DNA from: Candidatus Desulfobacula maris
GTDB taxonomy: Bacteria; Desulfobacterota; Desulfobacteria; Desulfobacterales; Desulfobacteraceae
Reading direction: 5' to 3'
Assembly (NCBI GenBank): GCA_014383445.1
Contig: JACNHV010000252.1
Location: 1 to 45,447 of the forward strand
Length of the DNA: 45,447 nt
This document shows positions 1-6,444 of the stretch, in pieces. The notes under the pieces are model-generated. The model was not told where the DNA came from. It saw only the letters and a program-made list of their open reading frames with translations, and made no database searches. Within the stretch, counting starts at the first letter, position 1, and every line of letters begins with the position of its first letter. Made by a program: the position numbers and the translations under genes.

Positions 1-120
1 TTAAATGATTTGAAACTGTGATGTCACCATATCTTTTTACGAGATTTTCTACTTTTATCATATCTTTTGTTTGTCACCTGTCTATCAATGTCATTCACTT
101 AAGAAACACTATTAGTAATA

Positions 121-179
121 ACCATGAAGGACATGAAGCTAATGAAATTTTTCTTCGTGTCCTTCATGATCTTCATGGT
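121..179. repeat. Imperfect palindromic repeat (REP-like)
   Basis: Positions 123-138 and 153-168 form 16-bp inverted arms with one mismatch around a 14-nt loop. The words accatgaag (121-129) and cttcatggt (171-179) form a second, nested inverted pair. The motif of alternating 'gaaggacatgaag' words looks like the dispersed intergenic repeats common in environmental genomes. The only open frame here (18-221) shows no protein signal, so I treat 1-290 as non-coding. Confidence 0.55.
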
Positions 180-293
180 AAAAAATCCTGTGAGTCTCGC
201 TATATTCTGTTAAGTCAATGACGTTGATCTGTCTGTTTTTGTATATTCATAAATAACTTACCGGTTTTGGAGTGTCAACGATAATTACAAAGA

Positions 294-322
294 TTGACAA
301 AACCTGAAAGGCTTTATATAAA
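294..322 (+). promoter_or_regulatory. Sigma-70-type promoter for the phosphatase/kinase pair
   Basis: The -35 hexamer TTGACA (294-299) and the -10 hexamer TATAAA (317-322) are separated by exactly 17 nt. Transcription would start near 329, only a few bases before the ATG codons at 332 and 338. The message would therefore be nearly leaderless. This agrees with the lack of a Shine-Dalgarno sequence. No start site has been mapped. Confidence 0.5.
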
Positions 323-331
323 AATTGAACT

Positions 332-1654
332 ATGACAATGGATAAAAATATACCTCGGTTTACCATAACTGATCATTCATCAGATCTTAAGGCCTGCTTA
401 AATAAAGTCGAACAGCTGTCCAACTGCATTGAAATCGCAAATTTGATCAATTCCGAGCTTTCCATAGGAAAACTTCTTTCCAATGTCATGAAGACGACTA
501 AAAAAACCTTTTTGGCAGATGCAGTGAGCCTGCTTTTAATTGATGAAAAAACAGGAGACCTGACCTTCCAGATTGCCCTTGGTGATGTTGGAGATGAAAT
601 CAAGGAAATTTATCGATTGAAAAAAGGGCAGGGAATTGCCGGAACAGTTGCTCTAAAAGGGACACCCCTCAATCTTGAAGATGTTTACCTGCACCCTGAA
701 TTTTCTCCGGAATATGATAACAAGACAAAATACAGAACCCGCGCCATGCTCTGTGTCCCTCTTAAGGTTCATGGTAAAATCATCGGTGTCATACAGGTGA
801 TTAACAAATTGACAAAACCCTTTGTTTTTTCCCCTGAAGAACTTGAAATGCTGGTTACCATAAGCTCCAGTGTCGCAGTTGCCATTGATACAGCTAAAAT
901 GCATAAAATCATTCTGCAAAGAGAAACCCTTGAAAGGGATTTAAAACTTGCCAGGGAGGTCCAGGAAAGTTTTCTACCTAAAGAACTTCCCCTGGTTGCG
1001 ACATACAGATTTGCCGCATTAAATCAGCCTGCCCTGGAAATCGGCGGTGATTTTTACAATTTTTTTCGATTGCCTGGAAATAAACTGGGAATTGTTCTGG
1101 GAGACGTTTCCGGCAAAGGAATCTCTGCTTCTCTTTTTATGGCCCGACTGACAAGCGATTTGCAATATTATACCCTTTTATATCCCGAACCCGGTGAGCT
1201 TTTAACCCAGATAAACAAAATTTTATGTGAGCGTGCAAAAAGAGGCATGTTCGTAACCCTGGTATACATGCTTTTAGATACTGTTGAAAACTGCATACGA
1301 ATTGCCAATGCAGGTCATGTAACCCCCATTTATTCAGAAGATGGAGACACGCAGCTTTTGGGCCATGATAATAAAAAAGGCCCGCCCCTTGGCATTATGC
1401 AGGATACTGAATATGAACAGGAAACATTTGAACTTCAAAATAATTCAAGTGTTACCATCTTTACAGATGGTGTTATTGAGGCAAAGAACACTAGTGGAAA
1501 ATTGTTTGGTATTAAAAGGCTTCTAAAGGTAATTGAAATGCAGCCCAATGATCCTGATTTGATTGTCAAAGGGATTATAAATTCTGTGGACCAATTTACC
1601 TTAACGGAAGGCAGAAGTGATGATTTGACCCTGCTGGCATTTAGTATAAATTAA
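332..1654 (+). CDS. GAF-domain SpoIIE/RsbU-type PP2C phosphatase
   Basis: This is a cytosolic 440-residue protein with no membrane segment. A GAF sensor domain spans about residues 35-190, a short helical linker follows, and a PP2C-like SpoIIE phosphatase fills about 210-440. Metal-binding and core motifs are intact: EIGGDFYNFF near 235, GDVSGKGISASLF, NAGH, FTDGVIEA and SDDLTLLAF. In this family the phosphatase dephosphorylates a STAS anti-sigma antagonist (RsbV type) in response to a ligand or redox signal sensed by GAF. The next gene, 23 bp downstream, is an RsbW-like kinase, so the two form opposing halves of a partner switch. No stand-alone STAS protein lies in the window. The start could be 332 or 338. 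Family assignment is secure; the ligand and the target are unknown. Confidence 0.93.
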   Translation: MTMDKNIPRFTITDHSSDLKACLNKVEQLSNCIEIANLINSELSIGKLLSNVMKTTKKTFLADAVSLLLIDEKTGDLTFQIALGDVGDEIKEIYRLKKGQGIAGTVALKGTPLNLEDVYLHPEFSPEYDNKTKYRTRAMLCVPLKVHGKIIGVIQVINKLTKPFVFSPEELEMLVTISSSVAVAIDTAKMHKIILQRETLERDLKLAREVQESFLPKELPLVATYRFAALNQPALEIGGDFYNFFRLPGNKLGIVLGDVSGKGISASLFMARLTSDLQYYTLLYPEPGELLTQINKILCERAKRGMFVTLVYMLLDTVENCIRIANAGHVTPIYSEDGDTQLLGHDNKKGPPLGIMQDTEYEQETFELQNNSSVTIFTDGVIEAKNTSGKLFGIKRLLKVIEMQPNDPDLIVKGIINSVDQFTLTEGRSDDLTLLAFSIN

Positions 1655-1675
1655 TATTTTCCCAATTTATACTAA
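1641..1675 (+). promoter_or_regulatory. Hairpin spanning phosphatase stop and kinase start
   Basis: The sequences ttagtataaatt (1641-1652) and aatttatactaa (1664-1675) are a perfect 12-bp inverted repeat with an 11-nt loop. The 5' arm runs into the phosphatase stop codon (1652-1654). The 3' arm ends two bases before the ATG of the kinase (1678). The hairpin would bury the kinase ribosome-binding region unless ribosomes finishing the phosphatase gene open it. It has no U-run, so it is an unlikely terminator. Confidence 0.6.
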
Positions 1676-1677
1676 GC

Positions 1678-2115
1678 ATGAATGCAATTATGGAATACAC
1701 AGTGAAATTAAAACCCATCCATTTAAGTATCACATCACACCCGGAAAACCTGAAAAGTATCAGGAAGGTCATGAAAAATATTATGTCAAAGACCAGCCTT
1801 TCAAAAGAGGATTCGGGTTGTATTATTCTTGCGGTCGATGAAGCCTGTTCCAATATTATCAGGCACGGCTATAAAAATGATTATAACCGGAAAATTGACC
1901 TGACTATTAAGCTCGAAACAAATCTTCTAACCATCTCAATTACTGACAATGGTATCATATTTGACAAGAATTCCATCGAAACACGGGACATTGATGAAAT
2001 CAAACCAGGAGGACTTGGCATTTATATCATAAACCAGGTGATGGACAGGATTGAATACACCCGCACTTCGGAAGGATTTAATAAAATAAAAATGGTAAAG
2101 GAAGTTAATAGTTAA
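1678..2115 (+). CDS. RsbW-like serine kinase / anti-sigma factor (HATPase_c_2)
   Basis: This 145-residue protein has the GHKL ATPase fold of RsbW/SpoIIAB. The N-box reads EACSNIIRHGY (about residues 59-69). A D-x-G motif (ITDNG) and the G-box PGGLGIYII follow. Family members phosphorylate a STAS antagonist and sequester a sigma factor or another target. It is co-transcribed with the GAF-SpoIIE phosphatase, which supplies the reverse reaction. No Shine-Dalgarno sequence is obvious before 1678, and 1690 is an alternative start. The hairpin before it suggests that its translation depends on the upstream gene. No sigma factor gene is adjacent, so the output may be something other than transcription. 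Confidence 0.88.
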   Translation: MNAIMEYTVKLKPIHLSITSHPENLKSIRKVMKNIMSKTSLSKEDSGCIILAVDEACSNIIRHGYKNDYNRKIDLTIKLETNLLTISITDNGIIFDKNSIETRDIDEIKPGGLGIYIINQVMDRIEYTRTSEGFNKIKMVKEVNS

Positions 2116-2574
2116 AAGGCAATCCCCGATTCCTTCCAATATCACTTTGGTGTTATCACTCTTCTCATATTTATTTCAATTCAGCTGTTAATCTATGACA
2201 ATACCAACATTTCAGAACAGAACAGCTTTCAAACAAGGGGTCGCTATTTTGCAATATTTTATAAACAAATATCAATTTTCAGTCTCCTCATTCTTTCATA
2301 ACCCGTTAATGAATCTTCCCGCCGCAAGCGGACGGGTATCAACAAATGATGCAACCAATCTTATCGCAGCAAGCGACGGGGCATTAGACCCAACGCTTTG
2401 CAATAAAAGAATTCAAACCATGGTCACATTTAATATTGCTTAGGTAAAATGATTTTTTGTTATCTTGACAAAAATTGTTATATAAAAGTGACAATTTATG
2501 GTATTTTTTTATCCTTTTTACCAGTCAGTATTCTAATACCCTTTAATGATGACGAAGTATGTCTATAATTTTTG
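2116..2574. other. Intergenic region without a supported gene
   Basis: About 460 bp lie between the kinase and the sigma-54 promoter. An 82-codon open frame at 2195-2443 has low-complexity, non-protein-like content and no ribosome-binding site. The region holds the GC-rich repeat pair at 2318-2381 and is otherwise AT-rich. I see no other feature. Confidence 0.5.
2318..2381. repeat. Two GC-rich direct repeats in AT-rich DNA
   Basis: The words cccgccgcaagcggacggg (2318-2336) and atcgcagcaagcgacgggg (2363-2381) are diverged copies 45 bp apart. They are much richer in GC than the surrounding sequence. The first copy is itself partly palindromic. They resemble dispersed intergenic repeat units; the function is unknown. 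Confidence 0.4.
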
Positions 2575-2590
2575 TGGCACACCTCTTGCT
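2575..2590 (+). promoter_or_regulatory. Sigma-54 (-24/-12) promoter
   Basis: The sequence TGGCACACCTCTTGCT has GG at 2576-2577 and GC at 2588-2589 with exactly 10 nt between them. It matches the sigma-54 consensus almost perfectly. Transcription would begin near 2601, about 50 nt before the ATG of the secreted repeat protein, which has a strong Shine-Dalgarno sequence. Sigma-54 control implies an enhancer-binding activator encoded elsewhere. Confidence 0.75.
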
Positions 2591-2652
2591 ATACAGTATC
2601 GTTAAGTCCGGAAATAATTTTTTCCGAATCACCTATTAAAAAGGAGGACGTC

Positions 2653-3585
2653 ATGAAAAAAAACACATTAACAATCTTGACAATAATACTCATTGTGTCA
2701 ATTATTCCAAGGATAGGCCAGGCTCAAACCATTAGTGACATGGTCGTAGACCCTGTGCCATCAATGCTTTGTGTCGTCTCTTCCATGTACGATGAGCAGT
2801 CTAACTACATTCTAGTTAACTGGAAAATTGCCAATGTCGATCCAGGTACCGATCCTGTTGACATCTATATGTATTTAAAATCTACTGATAATTTCGATAA
2901 CTATTTTGTTAAGATTGATTTTCTTTCCCTTATGATGGGCAAAAATATAATGGATACGATTACTGCCGTTGATTATAAATCCAAATTTCTTGATTCGTTT
3001 GATCTTAACAGCTATATTGATAATGGTGATCTTATAGTTGAAATGTTTCCTGTAGATGTATCTATGATACCGAATATCAGTGATGGGAAATATCTTATTT
3101 ATCTGGCAGTAGTTGACCCTAAGACCGATGAGGTCCTGAGCAGTACTGTTGATGTCTTGATGGTGGACAAACCCAATCCTGGTCCCGGACCCAATGGTCC
3201 CTACAATGATCCGAATAACAACCAGAATTATCCACCACCTAATGATCCAAACAACCAGTACAATCCCAACAATGATCCGAATAACCAGTACAACCCCTAC
3301 AATGATCCGAATAACAACCAGAGTTATCAACCACCTAATGATCCTAACAACCAGTACAATCCCAACAATGATCCGAATAACCAGTACAACCCCTACAATG
3401 ATCCGAATAACAACCAGAGTTATCAACCACCTAATGATCCTAACAACCAGTACAATCCCAACAATGATCCGAATAACAACCAGAACGATCCACCACCTAA
3501 TGATCCGAATAACAACCAGAACGATCCACCACCTAATGATCCTAATGACCAGAACGATCCACCACCTAATGATCCACCAGCTTAA
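2653..3585 (+). CDS. Secreted protein with Asn/Pro-rich repeat tail
   Basis: I do not recognise this 310-residue protein. A Sec signal peptide covers residues 1-24 (MKKN start, cleavage after GQA). A globular domain of about 150 residues follows. The last ~125 residues are low-complexity repeats built from NDPNNQYNP, NDPNNNQSYQPP and NDPNNNQNDPPP units. The start at 2653 is set by an excellent AAGGAGG 6 nt upstream; an upstream in-frame ATG at 2572 would overlap the sigma-54 promoter and is rejected. The tail carries acidic Asp in Asn/Pro-rich units and is probably extended and surface-exposed, perhaps a stalk or a cation-binding segment. Expression should depend on sigma-54. Confidence 0.85.
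   Translation: MKKNTLTILTIILIVSIIPRIGQAQTISDMVVDPVPSMLCVVSSMYDEQSNYILVNWKIANVDPGTDPVDIYMYLKSTDNFDNYFVKIDFLSLMMGKNIMDTITAVDYKSKFLDSFDLNSYIDNGDLIVEMFPVDVSMIPNISDGKYLIYLAVVDPKTDEVLSSTVDVLMVDKPNPGPGPNGPYNDPNNNQNYPPPNDPNNQYNPNNDPNNQYNPYNDPNNNQSYQPPNDPNNQYNPNNDPNNQYNPYNDPNNNQSYQPPNDPNNQYNPNNDPNNNQNDPPPNDPNNNQNDPPPNDPNDQNDPPPNDPPA
3205..3570 (+). repeat. In-frame tandem repeats (96-bp and 36-bp units)
   Basis: Unit starts at 3205, 3301 and 3397 give a 96-bp (32-residue) period, with the last copy incomplete. It passes into 36-bp units starting at 3463 and 3499 and a 33-bp unit at 3535. Copies are nearly identical in DNA, so they expanded recently and probably vary in number between strains. All unit lengths are multiples of three, so the reading frame is kept. 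Confidence 0.85.
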
Positions 3586-3633
3586 CCTTAATTATCAGGT
3601 TGCTTTAAGATAGAAAATAAGCAAAAGACTCAA

Positions 3634-3681
3634 AAACCGAACCAGAGATAACTTTATCTATTCAAATCCCTGGTTCGGTTT
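3634..3681 (+). terminator. Probable terminator after the repeat protein gene
   Basis: The sequences aaaccgaaccag (3634-3645) and ctggttcggttt (3670-3681) are perfect 12-bp inverted arms with a 24-nt loop, followed by a short T/A-rich stretch. They lie about 50 bp past the stop codon. Between here and 4007 I see no supported gene: a 76-codon minus-strand frame (3658-3888) lacks a Shine-Dalgarno sequence and overlaps the hairpin. Confidence 0.55.
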
Positions 3682-4007
3682 ATTACGAAACCGATACAGG
3701 ATCGCTACGTCAAAACAAAAAATTGGGTGCTGTATCAATAAATATGGGGAGGAAATTATACTGGAGTCAGATTCTTTTGCATTCTCTCTCGTGATATCAG
3801 GCAACATCTTGATAATACCGAAGATATTGCCATGACTCTTGAACAAGAAACCATATATCGAGGAAATCCCAGTATGGTCTTTTTTCATTACAAGATATAA
3901 CCTGAGGACTCAGATGTTTTACCCATGAGCGGGACTTGTCTAATCTTGCTGCCCTTAACGTGCAGTCTTATGACGTCAGGAGAGGATAAGCGCACTTGTT
4001 CTGGAAG

Positions 4008-5558
4008 TTAGTTAACTGTTGGGAACAATATGGTAAAGGCAGTCCCTTTCCCGGGTTTACTGCTTACAAATATGTACCCTTTATGATTTTTAACAATACC
4101 ATGAACCACAGAAAGTCCCATTCCTGTTCCGTGACCTTTTTTCTTTGTTGTAAAAAAGGGTTCAAAAATACGTTTTACAATATGGGGGGGCATTCCTTCA
4201 CCCGTATCTGCTACACTGAGCTTCAGATAAGTTCCAGGTACCAAATCCTGATTATATTTGATAGACAAATGATCAACTATCTCCTCGCTTAATGACACGG
4301 TCACTTCTCCACCAGTTTTCTTAATGGCATGGCTTGCATTGATGCACAGATTCATGACCACTTGGTGGATCTGGGTTGACTCTCCCATTACAGTGGAATT
4401 ACAATTAAAATTTTCGGTTATAGTAATAGCTTTTGGCAAAGATGCCCGAAGTAGTTTCAGGGCCTCCTTGACTATAATATTAATCTGAACAAAGCTGAAT
4501 TTTTTTTCAGATTGACAAGTATAGGTCAGGATTTGATTAATCAAATCCTTGGCCCTGTCAGATGCATCCAGAAGCATATTCAAGTACGCATACTGTTTTG
4601 AATCTTTCGGAGCACCCAATTTGGCAAGTTCTGCAAATCCAACAATGCCTCCCAGAATATTATTAAAATCATGAGCAATGCCGCTTGCCAGAGTTCCAAT
4701 GGATCGGACTCGTTCTGATTCCGCTACTTTTTTTTCAATAAGCTTCTCTTTTTCTATACGATTCTGAATGGTTTTGAGCAACATGGCATTTTCAATGGCA
4801 ATGGCTGCATGATGAGAAAAAATGCTCAATAATAAGGCATCTTCTTCGTTAAAACAATCGTCATTTTTTTTGTTGATAACCTCCAGCACCCCAATTAGCC
4901 TTCGGTGAGATCTCATAGGGACACAGAGCAGAGATTTGCTTTCAATGCCGCTCATATCATCAATCTGCGAATAAAACCGAGGATCTTTTTTAGTATCTGA
5001 TACCAAAGCATACTGCTGATTTTCCAAAACCCATCCAGCCACGCCAGCTCCGGGTGGTATTCTGATATCCTTTAATTCTTCGGTGTTTGGACCAGTGGGA
5101 ACACAAAACACTAATTCGCCGGTTTTTTCATCAAGAAGCATTAAAGTACTGTTTGTGGCACCTGTTACGATATTAGCATACTTCATAATCAGAGACAAAA
5201 CTTCTACGATATCAATGGTAGAATTAATAATAAATCCGACTTTAAGTGCAGTGGCAAGTTTTTCACTGCTCAGTTGGCATAAATTATTATCCTGCCGGTT
5301 TTGGATTTCAAGTGCCGGGGCCAGCTGTCCTTCTTCTATAAACCCTTTTTGTATCAAGATGTGTCCAAGCAAAGGAATATCTTTATTTTTTGTTATCCGA
5401 TTCTTGGAAATCAATTCTGCCCGGTCAAAATCTGATTCAACAATAGGGTCTGTAATAAAACTCTGTTGAAACTGCAGTGCTTCATCCAGTTGTGCGCTTG
5501 AAACAAATCCCATGGTCGTAAGAATATCACCCAAAAGGTGAAAATTTATATTATTCAT
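4008..5558 (-). CDS. GAF sensor histidine kinase with two MshEN-like motifs
   Basis: This 516-residue soluble kinase has three parts. Residues 8-31 (LLGDILTTMGFVSSAQLDEA onward) and 63-86 (LLGHILIQKGFIEEGQLAPA onward) are two copies of the LGxxLxxxGxIxxxQLxxALxxQ pattern known from the c-di-GMP-binding MshEN/GspE N-domain. A GAF domain spans about 110-265. HisKA has the H-box GIAHDFNNILGG near 285, and the HATPase_c domain fills the C-terminus with its N-box (NLCINASHA), G1 box (VADTGEGMP) and G2 box (GTGMGLSVV). The start at 5558 is ATG with a purine-rich ribosome site; a GTG at 5573 would overlap that site. No response regulator lies next to it, so it is an orphan kinase. The c-di-GMP role is inference from the motif. 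Confidence 0.9.
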   Translation of the reverse strand: MNNINFHLLGDILTTMGFVSSAQLDEALQFQQSFITDPIVESDFDRAELISKNRITKNKDIPLLGHILIQKGFIEEGQLAPALEIQNRQDNNLCQLSSEKLATALKVGFIINSTIDIVEVLSLIMKYANIVTGATNSTLMLLDEKTGELVFCVPTGPNTEELKDIRIPPGAGVAGWVLENQQYALVSDTKKDPRFYSQIDDMSGIESKSLLCVPMRSHRRLIGVLEVINKKNDDCFNEEDALLLSIFSHHAAIAIENAMLLKTIQNRIEKEKLIEKKVAESERVRSIGTLASGIAHDFNNILGGIVGFAELAKLGAPKDSKQYAYLNMLLDASDRAKDLINQILTYTCQSEKKFSFVQINIIVKEALKLLRASLPKAITITENFNCNSTVMGESTQIHQVVMNLCINASHAIKKTGGEVTVSLSEEIVDHLSIKYNQDLVPGTYLKLSVADTGEGMPPHIVKRIFEPFFTTKKKGHGTGMGLSVVHGIVKNHKGYIFVSSKPGKGTAFTILFPTVN

Positions 5559-5668
5559 TCCGACCCCTCCCACCTCTTATTCTCCAGTGTTTTGTTGCCC
5601 TAACCCTATTCGGGCGCTATTTAAATGATATATTACCAGCGTTGCTGGTTTAGCAAAATTATTGTTCA

Positions 5669-5692
5669 TGAAAATCAAAAAATTCATTTTCA
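5669..5692 (-). terminator. Weak AT-rich hairpin after the small exported protein gene
   Basis: The sequences tgaaaat (5669-5675) and attttca (5686-5692) are inverted arms with a 10-nt loop. They start three bases past the stop codon of the minus-strand gene at 5695. A second short hairpin (accagc/gctggt, 5635-5649) follows. Neither has a strong U-run, so the call is tentative. Confidence 0.3.
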
Positions 5693-5694
5693 AA

Positions 5695-6210
5695 CTATAA
5701 AATAAGCAGGCCTGCCAAGTTGTTGTCCAGGGGATAACTCTGACCATTAATGCTTATATATCCGTTTACTGCCATGAGTTCTAATGTAGTGAGACTAAGG
5801 TTTACCTCCACCTGGCTGTAATAAACCTCGTAAAGCTGACCTTCATAGGTGACATTAATGGGGCCGCCATCCATGGTAATTTTAATATAGGTCGGGGAGA
5901 GCAATGAGTCAAACTCAAGAGTTGTGTTGACAGTGCCATTACATACAAGTCCTGGGGCTGTTTGATAATCAGTATAAATAAAGTTGAAATTCCCGGAAAT
6001 ATTACAAAAACTTCCATTCACTTGGCATGAACCACCATAATCGCCAGGAAGGTTAACGGAAAGAGGATAACAGGCCTGGAAAAATGCAATATTCTCTTCT
6101 TCTGAATTATTATTGATAAAATCTGATAAAGCATTAGAAAACTGTCCTGCTTGAACCTGGGTTGTCACACCCATGATTAAAAAAAGAAATAAAAAAAAGA
6201 TTTTTTTCAT
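5695..6210 (-). CDS. Small exported protein of unknown function
   Basis: I do not recognise this 171-residue protein. A Sec signal peptide with a very hydrophobic core (LFLFLIMGV) ends near residue 22 (VQA|GQ). The mature part is about 150 residues, rich in beta-prone residues and with four cysteines (CYPL, GSCQV, SFCN, LVCN). These could form two disulfides in the periplasm or outside the cell. The start is supported by AGGAGAT upstream of the ATG. It stands alone between the histidine kinase and the SulP gene, on the same strand as both, and is probably its own transcript. Confidence 0.75.
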   Translation of the reverse strand: MKKIFFLFLFLIMGVTTQVQAGQFSNALSDFINNNSEEENIAFFQACYPLSVNLPGDYGGSCQVNGSFCNISGNFNFIYTDYQTAPGLVCNGTVNTTLEFDSLLSPTYIKITMDGGPINVTYEGQLYEVYYSQVEVNLSLTTLELMAVNGYISINGQSYPLDNNLAGLLIL

Positions 6211-6444
6211 GATTATCTCCTGAATATAAGTTTTTTAAAAACATCTATTGACCTTTCTTGGCCCCTGACGTAATGCCTGCCATCTCCTTTTATTTTACGG
6301 GTACTTTCTTCCACCATACTGAGAATAATTACAAAAAACAATTGATAAATGGATAAATATTTGTAAGATATGCAAAGCTCCCTTACCTTGCTCCGAAATT
6401 TAAATTTATTGTTGTTGTGTTCCTTTTATTTTGTTCTTTTTCAT

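Noticed and set aside
18-221. 67-codon plus-strand open frame
   Set aside because: It covers the palindromic repeat at 121-179, has no ribosome site and its content is not protein-like.
2195-2443. 82-codon plus-strand open frame
   Set aside because: It is interrupted by GC-rich repeat words, has no Shine-Dalgarno sequence and no family resemblance.
3205-3570. CRISPR-like periodic repeats
   Set aside because: The period is a multiple of three, there are no unique spacers, and the repeats encode the protein tail in frame.
3194-3613. 139-codon frame full of Ile/Thr/Met repeats
   Set aside because: It is an out-of-frame reading of the Asn/Pro tandem repeats of the secreted protein.
3658-3888. 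76-codon minus-strand frame beyond the histidine kinase
   Set aside because: It was considered as a response-regulator remnant, but no receiver motif is present, no ribosome site, and it overlaps a terminator hairpin.
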